A DNA stretch of 64,000 nucleotides from Barnesiella propionica. GTDB taxonomy: Bacteria; Bacteroidota; Bacteroidia; Bacteroidales; Barnesiellaceae. Position 1 is the stretch's first letter, and each line of letters starts with the position of its first letter. The stretch is taken from the NCBI RefSeq assembly GCF_025567045.1, contig NZ_JAOQJK010000007.1, positions 121,699 through 185,698 of the forward strand, in the 5' to 3' direction. Below, piece by piece: positions 26,608-35,559 of the stretch. Under the pieces are notes generated by a model. That model was not told the DNA's origin. It searched no databases and saw nothing but the letters and a program-made list of their open reading frames with translations. The translations under genes were made by a program, and so were the position numbers.

Positions 26608-29600
26608 TTATTTCGTTTTTATAGCAGTACCATTTTTAATTCTTTCAATTTCTTCATAAGTTGGAACATGGGTGTCTTTATTTGATATTCCGGTTTTAAC
26701 CGTTCCATCTGGTAGTTTATTTGAGTATGATTTATGGGTATGACTAGTTCCGTGATTGATTTGAGTCTTTTTATCGAAATGTGTTTTATCCTGTAAAATA
26801 TCGGTACGGCTGCCATCTGGATGAGTATATGATCCTTTTTGTGTAGTTTTTGTATCAATAATTTTGCCGTCAGTATCTCCAATGAATCTAGCTTTTTGGG
26901 AGTTTTGAGATGTTTTATTTATGGTTTTAGCAGTGTCGACCGCCTTGTCAGCACCTCTGAGTGCTTTAATCCCGGCACCGGCTCCTCCCGGTATTCCCGG
27001 TAAAGCCAGAGCCATGGCATCGGCCATTATTCCTATGCCATCGACAATAGCTCCCCCTATATTTTTAGTCTTGATATTATCTATCAGGCTGTTTACCCCT
27101 ATGGAGAGACTGGTAAAGTCCCAGGCGGATTCAAACCATTTGCCGTTCCTGTCGGCAAACTTAAGCGGATTATTCGCCGCATAAGCGTAAGGCGACAGAT
27201 GGTAATATTGTTCGCAAAGGGGGTCGATAGAGATAAAGCGGTTGTATAGCGGGTCTCTCCACCGCGCCCCGTTGTCGTAGAGGTGCAAGCCCAGTATGCT
27301 CTCGAACTCCATGTTCAGGTGCAGCCGGTTGTCTGTAGCAAGCGGTCCGTACAGGCTGGTGGGGATTCCCGACGGATAGTAGTCTGTCACCTGCTCGCGC
27401 GTCCCGTTCTCGTTCAGTATCATTACATTACTGCCCAGATGGTCGCGATAGTAATAGTGATATACATACGCCTTCGTCCCCTCGTCGTAGGTGATAAAGC
27501 CTCCGTCGAAACATATCCTGTCCAGAACAGAGAACGGTTTGTACGTGAAATTGTTTACGTAATGCAGCGATTCCGATCCTATGACGGGAGTTGTTTCCAG
27601 GCTGTCCTTTTCCAGTTCTCCCGGGAATTCCTGCAAGCTGTCTCTGTCCAGAACGGGACTGAGCAGGCGGGTGTTTCTCCAGGATTTCGAAACCGCCAGT
27701 TTTCGTCCGTCCGCCGCATAGCTGATACCGATGCGGTCATGTCCCCCGAAAGAGAATTCGGAAGGAAGATTCAACAGATTGAAAGATACGGACTGTATTC
27801 CTCTGGACAGATCTTTTATGCGATTCCCGTTGGCATCGTATGCCAGCCCCGGCATATAGACTCCCTGTGTAATCTGCGGTAGTTCCGACAGGTACCTGTC
27901 GTTTCCTTCGTCCCTCACCCAGTTTATCTGGTTCCCCTTGTAGGTGAATACGATGGCGTCTTCTCTGGAATCTTTCCAATGCCTGTTGATGCGGGTGATA
28001 TTTCCGTTCAGGTCGTAAAAGAATTCTTCGTCGAAGTATGAAAAAACGCTTCTGGGATTGGTTAGTTCCGCCTTTGTCATCCGGTTGAGCCCATCGTACC
28101 GGTATGTCATCTGTTTGGTAACGGCCTGTGCTTTCCCTGAACTGTTTCGGGTAAAGCTGATTATGGTACTCGCTGTGATATTCCCGTTATAATATACCGG
28201 CCCGTCGCTGCAGAACGGGTTGGACGTATAGGCATTTACCTGCCAGAAGTGATTCCCTGCCCGTATGCTGTATATCCATCCTCTTATGTTGTAAGAGTAA
28301 GTTTCGGCCGCCAGATTTCCCGGTTTCCTCTGGCTGAGACGTCCCAGATTATCGTAGGTGAGGGAGGAGATCGTCCTCTCGGGTTGTCCGTCGATGGAAT
28401 GTTTCGTTATCGTGGGTCTTCCCGCCCCGTCGTATTCGTAGGTGTATACTTCGGTATGGGATTGTTTTCCGGATGTCTGAGGGGCATTCCGGAGTATCAT
28501 GGATGTTATGTTCTGCGTGTGTATCTTTTTTACGGGCTGTCCCCTGAAGTTATATTCCGTACTTTCGATATCCATTCCCCCCAGATGATTATTGGCGGCG
28601 GACTGTATCACTCTACCTTCGTAGTCGTAATAGAATACCGTTTTCAGGAACCCTCCGCTTTCGCTGTCCAGTATCCTGTCCCATTTTCCGGTGAGCATTC
28701 CCAGGTGTTCGCCGGTACTCCCGTCTGTTCCGTGGCGGGTATCCGGAATGCCTTCAGGTATATTATAAGCATAAGCGGTCCTGTCCGCCATAAGTTTTTT
28801 AAATGAATAACCGTCGTAAAAACTGACGGTGAGCAGTTGCACGCCGGTCAGGGAAATATCAGCCGGGAGCAGATATCCCGTACCCTGGAAGCTGTTTTCG
28901 CTTCCGTTCCATTCCGCATATACCGCTTTGCCGGCGATATCGGGTAACGTGGTGTTCCTGCATATTCCCGACAAGACCTGGCGGTTCATCCGGTCCGGAA
29001 TATTAAAGGTCCATTCCCCCTTGGCGCGCTGATTTCCGTCCTGGGAAAAGACGGGATAGGACATTTTATCATATACTGTCTTTACCCAGTCGGTTCCCGG
29101 GAACCTTCTTTCCACACAACGTCCCAGCCCGTCGAACCGGTACACGTAGGCCGATTCCCGAAGGACTTCAAAGTCTGCATCCCAGCTACTGTTCGTCCTT
29201 AGCATATCCGAAGCCTTCGGAGACAGCACGAAAACCCGGTTTCCTTTTTTATCGTACACGTGGCAGGTGCTGGAGGCTGTCGTTCCGTTCATTTGCCGGA
29301 ACATCACCAGCCGCCCCTGCTTGTCGGTAAAAGAGTAGGAGGGATTCCCGTCCTCGTCGGCGGAGAGGGTCACGTATAAAGTTCCCGGAGCATAATTCCC
29401 CTGTTTGTAGAGGACTCCGTTCTCTTCATAATAATAAGGAGCCGCCAGCTCCCCGGCCGAAGTATTCGTCAGGTATTCCGTCCTGCGGGCGTGGCCTCCG
29501 TTCACCCTCCAGTCTTTTCCCGGTCCGTATTCTTCCCGGGGGCGGTTAAGCATGGCATTTTCGTAGAATGTTTCGGAAAAGGGATGTGTTTCGTTCGGAT

Positions 29601-29961
29601 AAACCCCCGACAGTACATTTTGTAAATGTTGTACGGTGACGAAATTTCCGTTATTTCCGCTTACCGGAGCCGGGTTCCATTCGCGGCAGGGCAGTCCACG
29701 CTCGTTATACTCGGTGTAGGTGATAAGGTCGGTGTTTCCTCCGGTAAAATTTTTCCGTACCGTTTCCCGCGGCATTCCCAACCCGTCGAAATACTGAATG
29801 GTGACGAGCGACTTGTTCTCATCGATGGCACTCTCCTCAGCAAAAGGCTGCAGGGGTTCTATGGCTTTGATGTAATTATGGCCCCTGTCCTGTCCTATAG
29901 CCTGGAATATGTACAGGATAGAAATATACAGGATGAGGGATCGTATATAAAACTGTTTCAT
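26608..29961 (-). CDS. DUF6443/Rhs-core secreted protein with C-terminal toxin (toxin 1)
   Basis: 1117 residues. Signal peptide (~1-23), DUF6443 domain (~30-165; SLVTIQYFDGLGMPRETV), many YD/RHS repeats (YDGAGRP, YDYEGR, YDGLNR, YDANGNR), and a complete Rhs core (DHLGSNVMILNENG, then NGARWRDPLYNRF and SPYAYAANNPLKFADRNGK near 940). The C-terminal tip (~940-1117) has a Gly/Ala-rich hydrophobic stretch, then a probable toxin domain (~1026-1117) with SYTHPDGSRTDILQDKTHF and NHGTSHTHKS, rich in His and Thr. It may belong to polymorphic toxin type 24, but I am unsure. The Rhs shell encloses the tip in known relatives. Export would start with Sec. The partner gene lies 14 bp upstream and the antidote 2 nt downstream. 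Confidence 0.8.
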   Translation of the reverse strand: MKQFYIRSLILYISILYIFQAIGQDRGHNYIKAIEPLQPFAEESAIDENKSLVTIQYFDGLGMPRETVRKNFTGGNTDLITYTEYNERGLPCREWNPAPVSGNNGNFVTVQHLQNVLSGVYPNETHPFSETFYENAMLNRPREEYGPGKDWRVNGGHARRTEYLTNTSAGELAAPYYYEENGVLYKQGNYAPGTLYVTLSADEDGNPSYSFTDKQGRLVMFRQMNGTTASSTCHVYDKKGNRVFVLSPKASDMLRTNSSWDADFEVLRESAYVYRFDGLGRCVERRFPGTDWVKTVYDKMSYPVFSQDGNQRAKGEWTFNIPDRMNRQVLSGICRNTTLPDIAGKAVYAEWNGSENSFQGTGYLLPADISLTGVQLLTVSFYDGYSFKKLMADRTAYAYNIPEGIPDTRHGTDGSTGEHLGMLTGKWDRILDSESGGFLKTVFYYDYEGRVIQSAANNHLGGMDIESTEYNFRGQPVKKIHTQNITSMILRNAPQTSGKQSHTEVYTYEYDGAGRPTITKHSIDGQPERTISSLTYDNLGRLSQRKPGNLAAETYSYNIRGWIYSIRAGNHFWQVNAYTSNPFCSDGPVYYNGNITASTIISFTRNSSGKAQAVTKQMTYRYDGLNRMTKAELTNPRSVFSYFDEEFFYDLNGNITRINRHWKDSREDAIVFTYKGNQINWVRDEGNDRYLSELPQITQGVYMPGLAYDANGNRIKDLSRGIQSVSFNLLNLPSEFSFGGHDRIGISYAADGRKLAVSKSWRNTRLLSPVLDRDSLQEFPGELEKDSLETTPVIGSESLHYVNNFTYKPFSVLDRICFDGGFITYDEGTKAYVYHYYYRDHLGSNVMILNENGTREQVTDYYPSGIPTSLYGPLATDNRLHLNMEFESILGLHLYDNGARWRDPLYNRFISIDPLCEQYYHLSPYAYAANNPLKFADRNGKWFESAWDFTSLSIGVNSLIDNIKTKNIGGAIVDGIGIMADAMALALPGIPGGAGAGIKALRGADKAVDTAKTINKTSQNSQKARFIGDTDGKIIDTKTTQKGSYTHPDGSRTDILQDKTHFDKKTQINHGTSHTHKSYSNKLPDGTVKTGISNKDTHVPTYEEIERIKNGTAIKTK

Positions 29962-29975
29962 AATATATTAAGCTG

Positions 29976-32900
29976 CTAAGGTTTAAGATTATATTCGTAT
30001 TTTTTAATAAAGTAGGAATTATAATCCCTTATATTTTTAAGCCGTCCGTACGGATCGTATTCGTAAGTCGTGGTGATACCTCTTACATCGGTTTCGGAAA
30101 TCGGCCCTATGGACGGATAATAAAGAAGAGTCGTCATTTCGTTTTCCGGTAATCTGTCCCGCAATTTGTTCAGCCAGTTCCCGATATCGGACAGGTAGAA
30201 AAGCCGGTTCCGGCTCGTTCCTATCGCCTCCAGTATGTTGTCTGTTTCCTGTGCGCTTTTTCTTTTGATCTCGGCGACCGGATGCGCTCCTTTATATGCC
30301 CAGAGGAAAGAGGCGAGTATTTCTCCTTTGTAAGATATCTGGGATATTTTGTTCTGGAAATACTGGTATTCGAATTCGGGGACATTGATAAATGCTGTTA
30401 AAGCATCGGAAGCGCGCGGCGTTTTTCCCAGGTCGAAACCCGATGCGGGAACGGGAGAGGAAATGTCGGCCGTATAAGTCCGGAGCAATAATAAGGTCTG
30501 CGGATCATAAACCATGCGTTTTGCCTCCACGATATATCCGTTGACGGTTCTTACTTCTGTTTCCACTTTATCGCAGAAAGAACCGTTCGCCGGCATCAGG
30601 TAGGAATAATAAACGACCTCATAGTTCCTGTCGGAGCGCTCCCGCTCTTCACTTAACGGAAGCTTCATAAGATATAAGTTATAGTCTCTTTCAAGGTTTT
30701 CATACGGATAGGTATAACGTACCGTATTGGTTATGGGGTTATCACCCCCTCTGTATTCCGTCTCCCTTTTCATTTTTAGCAGTTTTTTATAGGGCTGCAG
30801 CTTGAAGTTGGAAGAAAAATAATCCTTCGTAGGAGATTTTTTGACATTTATTACTTTGTCTTTTCCATTTTCGTCTTTTACAGTTTCTTCTACAATGACC
30901 CCCAATCCCGCTAACCGGAAATCGGCTGTTGCGAACATACCGGCCGAGAACCAGTGGGCTACCGGGTCTTCTTTAACGGAATATTCATATTCTACTGTTT
31001 TTACGATGGAGTCGGGTTGTTGCGGATCCCAGTATTCCTGTTTGACCAGATTTCCCCGTTTATGCGCATTTGACGTAAAGAAACGGTTGGCTGCGGGTTG
31101 CAGGGGATTTAAATAGAAAGTTCCGTTTTCTCCTTCGTCTTCCGTATCGCGCCCGCTATTAAAATAATGAGTTATACGGGGTAATGTCCGGAAATCTTTA
31201 TTTCCGATATCCCCGTATACTTCGTCTACCTTTTGATATTCTATCTTGGGCTCTCCCTGTATTGTATTGTATAATCCTGAAGTGGATTGAGTGGCAAGCC
31301 TATAACAGACCTCGGGAACCTGCTCTCCCTCTACCGATAAAATCAGGGCGAAAGATTCTGAGAAATAATCGATGTAGGCGGGTAAATTGCCTCGGGAATA
31401 TAGCCCGTCTTCGTAAATAAAATTTTTGGTGACGGTGCGGTCGAAGAAATTCGCATTTATTTTTTTAATCCGCAGGCCTCCACCCTGCTTCATATGCATT
31501 TTTTGAGGAGCTTTGATCTGTTTGATATATGAAATATGTATTTTTCCGTACAATATATAAGGGGAACATTCCCGGTTATAATCCTGTCGAAGCCTTTCGG
31601 GAAAATCGGCGTGCGGATTATGGAGTTCCAGTGTATAATATCCTCCTTCCTTAAGTTCGATATCAAATCCGTTCGGTTTCTTTTCAACGGCAGGTAAGTC
31701 TACATATACCCTGTTTGTTTCGATTCCGTTCTTTTTTATGGAAATAAAAGGAACATTAGAATTGTCATATGTGCCCGGTGCTGTAAAATTGTGGTCGTTC
31801 TTAAGTTCACATCCGTTTGTCGTTTTAATTTCATCAATATAAAGGTAATAATATTTACTTAAGTCTATAGATATTTTAGGCGTTTTTTCGGATTCGTCCA
31901 CATGAATAGAAGAAGAAATAACATCGTTAGGGCCGAAATTTCCTAATCCGCATAATGTAGTGAGTATGGTATCGTACACGGCTTCAGTCATGTAAGGTTT
32001 TATAGGAGTAAACGATTCCGAAGAATAAGTGTGCGGTTCCCATGTGAAATGAACCGATCCTCCTGTCGGATAGGTAATGTCTGTGAGAGTCCCGTACAAA
32101 GGATATGAAGGGCTCGGTTCCCGGTTTGCCCCTTCTCCTTTACCTTGGTTATATCCCGGATGGCTGAATTTGGGAATATGGATTGTCGCAGGATATTCGT
32201 TGTTATATCCCCAATGGTCGATACCTGCCGAATAGTCTTTATACCAGGGCATATCGTGATTGCCGTAATAACCGAATTCGTATAATCGCTGCCGTCCGTT
32301 TCCATTTTCATCTAATGCTTCTTCGTCGATACGGTCGAGACAAAGGGCGAATTTAGTTTTGTTCTTAAATGACCGGAAATAGGAATAAGTGAAATTGTAG
32401 CGTTTGATATATTCTTCCTGCATATTCTGAACATAGAGTTTATCGAGCCGGGTATGGTCTTCCGGGATATCTTCCCGGGAGACGGTATTGTCGGTTATGA
32501 ACGTCACGACGGCGTCTTCGGCAATAATCCGGTCCAGTCTTTTGGGCGACACGGAGATTTTTCGGTAGGGAATATTGTTGGTATTCAAATAGGATGAATA
32601 ATAGTTATCATAATCAGGAACGCTGATATCGGCCCGGGTTCTGCTGGCGAAAACGCCCGACTCTATATCGTATTTCTTGTTTTCGGTATAAGTAAAACGG
32701 ATAATATCGTTTTGGGGTGTTACTATTTTGCTTAAATGCCAGGAGGATACGTATTTAATAGTGTCATTCTGGATATCGGTTGGTCCTATATCCGGACTGC
32801 AACTTTTATAGGGATGATACGAATATTCCGGTTCATCAAAGTAATATAATATTCCTTTTTTATCGCGCATGGAAAAATAGGAAGGAAAACGGATGTCGAC

Positions 32901-33596
32901 CAGTTCCACCGGGCTGTCGGTTTGCAGAACGGCATGGTGTTCATCTGTCAATATGAATACTCCGGAGTATCCCAGGAAGTTAAAACTGTACCTGTCCGGA
33001 GTCGCATCGAGATAGCCGCCTTCATACTCCTGATAAAAGCGGTTTTGCGGATGTAGTACGTTTAGGATATGGTCGGTGCTATGAAAGTTGGGCTCATAAC
33101 TGTATTTTTTATTTTGAATAAATTCCAGCAATTCAAAATCTCTATTTGTCAGGCGATGGTATCCCCGGATTCTTATATCAAGCATTTCCGGGTTTGCGGG
33201 AGGGGCGCTGTTGCCTACATTAATGAGAACCTCATCCGGATATCCGCATACCGAGCGGGAAATACAACCGCCGGCGTTTAGTGCCCATCCCAGCCCAACG
33301 CGTCCGGATAATTCTGTTGCTTTGATGCCTCCACCGTGATAGCTGATAGATATAGGAACGGTCAGGTCGTTATATGTCAATTCGTACAACGGTATATTGA
33401 TTTGTGGCAAACCGTAAAAATAGCTGACCGGAAATTCGGTATATTTGCATAAAGTGGACGCTTCGGGCGACGGAGGAAGTACACAAGGATACTGTCCTGC
33501 CGTGGGTTGAACAGTCGTTTCGGAAGCAGTTTCAGCCTGAAGACCGGTAGAGATACATATCTCTGTCAGAAAAAGAAGTAAAAATAGTTTTTTCAT
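29976..33596 (-). CDS. Large secreted YD-repeat protein, partner of the Rhs toxin
   Basis: 1206 residues with a signal peptide (~1-21). The N-terminal section (PLYELTYNDLTVPISISYHGGGIKATELSGRVGLGW in overlapping parts) is common in Bacteroidetes Rhs-linked proteins. YD-type repeats appear near the C-terminus (TTYEYDPYGRLKNIRDYN), but there is no Rhs core or toxin tip. It is the first gene of the minus-strand group, 14 bp before the toxin protein. By analogy with the split TcB/TcC shells, the two proteins could build one encapsulating shell (inference). No T6SS, VgrG or other delivery genes are in the window. Confidence 0.75.
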   Translation of the reverse strand: MKKLFLLLFLTEICISTGLQAETASETTVQPTAGQYPCVLPPSPEASTLCKYTEFPVSYFYGLPQINIPLYELTYNDLTVPISISYHGGGIKATELSGRVGLGWALNAGGCISRSVCGYPDEVLINVGNSAPPANPEMLDIRIRGYHRLTNRDFELLEFIQNKKYSYEPNFHSTDHILNVLHPQNRFYQEYEGGYLDATPDRYSFNFLGYSGVFILTDEHHAVLQTDSPVELVDIRFPSYFSMRDKKGILYYFDEPEYSYHPYKSCSPDIGPTDIQNDTIKYVSSWHLSKIVTPQNDIIRFTYTENKKYDIESGVFASRTRADISVPDYDNYYSSYLNTNNIPYRKISVSPKRLDRIIAEDAVVTFITDNTVSREDIPEDHTRLDKLYVQNMQEEYIKRYNFTYSYFRSFKNKTKFALCLDRIDEEALDENGNGRQRLYEFGYYGNHDMPWYKDYSAGIDHWGYNNEYPATIHIPKFSHPGYNQGKGEGANREPSPSYPLYGTLTDITYPTGGSVHFTWEPHTYSSESFTPIKPYMTEAVYDTILTTLCGLGNFGPNDVISSSIHVDESEKTPKISIDLSKYYYLYIDEIKTTNGCELKNDHNFTAPGTYDNSNVPFISIKKNGIETNRVYVDLPAVEKKPNGFDIELKEGGYYTLELHNPHADFPERLRQDYNRECSPYILYGKIHISYIKQIKAPQKMHMKQGGGLRIKKINANFFDRTVTKNFIYEDGLYSRGNLPAYIDYFSESFALILSVEGEQVPEVCYRLATQSTSGLYNTIQGEPKIEYQKVDEVYGDIGNKDFRTLPRITHYFNSGRDTEDEGENGTFYLNPLQPAANRFFTSNAHKRGNLVKQEYWDPQQPDSIVKTVEYEYSVKEDPVAHWFSAGMFATADFRLAGLGVIVEETVKDENGKDKVINVKKSPTKDYFSSNFKLQPYKKLLKMKRETEYRGGDNPITNTVRYTYPYENLERDYNLYLMKLPLSEERERSDRNYEVVYYSYLMPANGSFCDKVETEVRTVNGYIVEAKRMVYDPQTLLLLRTYTADISSPVPASGFDLGKTPRASDALTAFINVPEFEYQYFQNKISQISYKGEILASFLWAYKGAHPVAEIKRKSAQETDNILEAIGTSRNRLFYLSDIGNWLNKLRDRLPENEMTTLLYYPSIGPISETDVRGITTTYEYDPYGRLKNIRDYNSYFIKKYEYNLKP

Positions 33597-33673
33597 GAAA
33601 AATTTAAGTAATGTAATGTCCTTATAATATTGTTATACCCATATTCCGTATAGAATAATGTAATTTTTTAAAA

Positions 33674-33681
33674 CAAAAATA
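33674..33681 (-). promoter_or_regulatory. -7 box (TATTTTTG) for the Rhs operon
   Basis: Exact TAnnTTTG match on the minus strand, 77 bp before the start of the 1206-residue gene. A matching -33 TTG is not obvious. Confidence 0.45.
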
Positions 33682-33737
33682 ATGTATATAATTTAAATTT
33701 TAAAATAATGTAACTAAAGAAATGTATAATAAACAAA

Positions 33738-33773
33738 AAAACAGGCTGTCGGGTATTCCGGACAGCCTGTTTT
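33738..33773 (-). terminator. Terminator after menG/ubiE
   Basis: AAAACAGGCTGTC pairs with GACAGCCTGTTTT around a 10-nt loop. On the minus strand a T run (seven T at the stem's end) follows. It separates menG from the Rhs operon, which is transcribed in the same direction. Confidence 0.85.
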
Positions 33774-33798
33774 ATAGCGTTCTAAAAAAGGTTTGTTG

Positions 33799-34542
33799 TT
33801 AATCTTTTTCTCCCATATATATGGAGCAAGCACCGAACGTGAGCTTGCGGCAACGCGTGCGGGTAAACCCGGCACGCTTGAATATTCCGAGCATGGCGTC
33901 TCCCTGGGGAACGGCGGCGATAGAGCGGGGCAAGTAGCTGTAGGCTCCTTTGTCTTTCGATACAAGCCGTCCTACGGCAGGAATAAGAGTGAACGAGTAA
34001 AACTTGTACAGTTGTTTGTAAGGTGTTTTCTCCGGGGTGGACAGTTCTATGACGGAAAGTACACCTCCGGGACGAAGCACGCGGTACATTTCGGCGAATC
34101 CCTGTTCAAGGTGTTCGAAATTACGTACACCATAAGCTACGGTGACGGCGTCGAAGCTGTCGTCTTCCGGTTTCAGTTCCAGGCAATCCTGTACTTCGAA
34201 TTTTATTTTATCGCTCAGTCCCTCTGCCGACGCTTTTTGCCGGGCGATGGACAGCATGCCGTCGGAAAGGTCTATGCCCAGGATATAGTCGGGAGATAAC
34301 TGGCGGTTCAATAGTATGGCGAGGTCTCCGGTTCCTGTTGCAACGTCCAGGATGCGTTTCGGCGAATAAGGAGCCAGCATCTTAACGGCTACGTTCCTCC
34401 ACCATTTGTCTATCCCGAAGGTCATGGCACGGTTCATGAAGTCGTAAGCCGGGGCGATGGAGTCGAACATGTCTCTTACCTGCTCGGTCTTCTCTTTCTG
34501 TTTGTCGTACGGGAGAATTTCCTCCGCTTTATATTTTGTCAT
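33799..34542 (-). CDS. ubiE/menG: Demethylmenaquinone methyltransferase
   Basis: The frame begins at 34563, but the ATG at 34542 (MTKYKAEEILPYD) matches the start of Bacteroides homologues, giving 247 residues. SAM-dependent methylation is the last step of menaquinone synthesis. The SAM-binding motif I is LDVATGTGDLA. Other family features are the MFDSIAPAYDFMN segment near the N-terminus, FGIDKWWR, AYGVRNFEH and FSFTLIPAVGR. It lies close behind purC (24 bp from stop to chosen start) and ends before a strong terminator. The phoH-purC-menG group is likely one transcript. Confidence 0.9.
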   Translation of the reverse strand: MTKYKAEEILPYDKQKEKTEQVRDMFDSIAPAYDFMNRAMTFGIDKWWRNVAVKMLAPYSPKRILDVATGTGDLAILLNRQLSPDYILGIDLSDGMLSIARQKASAEGLSDKIKFEVQDCLELKPEDDSFDAVTVAYGVRNFEHLEQGFAEMYRVLRPGGVLSVIELSTPEKTPYKQLYKFYSFTLIPAVGRLVSKDKGAYSYLPRSIAAVPQGDAMLGIFKRAGFTRTRCRKLTFGACSIYMGEKD

Positions 34543-34566
34543 ATCGGCACACAAGTTAAACAACCC

Positions 34567-35520
34567 TTATTTCCTGCGTTCTTTGAGGAATTGGGTTACG
34601 TTCTTTTCGATACGTGCGGCTACGTCGGAGAGATTCGCTTTCACAAATTTTTCTCCGGTTATATGCTCGTAAAGTTCTATATAACGACCGGATACGCTGT
34701 TGCAGTATTCTTCGGTCATTTCAGGTACTTTTTGTCCTGTTTGACCCTGGAAACCGTTTTGTATCAGCCATTGGCGCACAAACTCTTTGGATAACTGACG
34801 TTGCTCTTCTCTTTTGGCGAGACGATCTTCGTAGCCGTCGGCATAGAAATAACGGGAAGAGTCCGGCGTGTGTATTTCGTCCATCAGAATAATTTTGTCG
34901 CCTATTTTACCGAATTCGTATTTTGTGTCTACCAGGATGAGGCCTTTTTGCGCGGCCATCTCACATCCTCTTTGATATAGTGCGAGAGTATATTTTTCCA
35001 GTTGTTCGTAGTCTTCTTTTGAAACGATGCCTTGTGCGATGATTTCTTTTTTCGAAATATCTTCATCGTGTCCGGCTTCGGCTTTAGTAGTAGGGGTGAT
35101 GATCGGGTGAGGAAACTTCTGGTTCTCTTTCATTCCTTCGGGCATTTTTTCTCCGCAGAGGCTCCTTTTTCCTTCTTTGTATTCCCGCCAGGCGTGTCCT
35201 GTGAGATAACCTCTCACGACCATTTCTACTTTGAACGGTTCGCAACGTAATCCTACCGTGACCATAGGGTCGGGAGTGGCGATTTTCCAGTTAGGGAGAA
35301 TGTCTGTCGTCGCGTCCAGGAACTTGGCGGCAATCTGGTTCAATACCTGCCCTTTGTAGGGTATGCCTTCGGGAAGTATGACATCGAAAGCCGAAATACG
35401 GTCGCTGGCCACCATGACCAGTAAATCGTTGTCGATACTGTACACATCACGTACTTTTCCGTGATACACTCCCTGTTGACCCGGGAAGGTAAAATCTGTT
35501 TTTACTAAAGCATTTTTCAT
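34567..35520 (-). CDS. purC: Phosphoribosylaminoimidazole-succinocarboxamide synthase (SAICAR synthetase)
   Basis: 317 residues. It joins CAIR and aspartate with ATP in purine synthesis. Landmarks are [16 protein letters not shown] at the N-terminus, [18 protein letters not shown] (~40-57), [19 protein letters not shown] (~93-112), [10 protein letters not shown] near 196 and [13 protein letters not shown] near 212. The length suits the longer eukaryote-like type that is common in Bacteroidetes. It starts 39 bp after phoH. The purM-like gene of the same pathway lies at 15 kb on the other strand. Confidence 0.93.
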   Translation of the reverse strand: MKNALVKTDFTFPGQQGVYHGKVRDVYSIDNDLLVMVASDRISAFDVILPEGIPYKGQVLNQIAAKFLDATTDILPNWKIATPDPMVTVGLRCEPFKVEMVVRGYLTGHAWREYKEGKRSLCGEKMPEGMKENQKFPHPIITPTTKAEAGHDEDISKKEIIAQGIVSKEDYEQLEKYTLALYQRGCEMAAQKGLILVDTKYEFGKIGDKIILMDEIHTPDSSRYFYADGYEDRLAKREEQRQLSKEFVRQWLIQNGFQGQTGQKVPEMTEEYCNSVSGRYIELYEHITGEKFVKANLSDVAARIEKNVTQFLKERRK

Positions 35521-35559
35521 TTCTGTAATACTTATGTGTTTATTGTTTAGTGAAGAATG

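Noticed and set aside
27283..27882. Long plus-strand frames inside the Rhs gene
   Set aside because: They are antisense shadows of the minus-strand Rhs protein, whose YD repeats and core are unmistakable.
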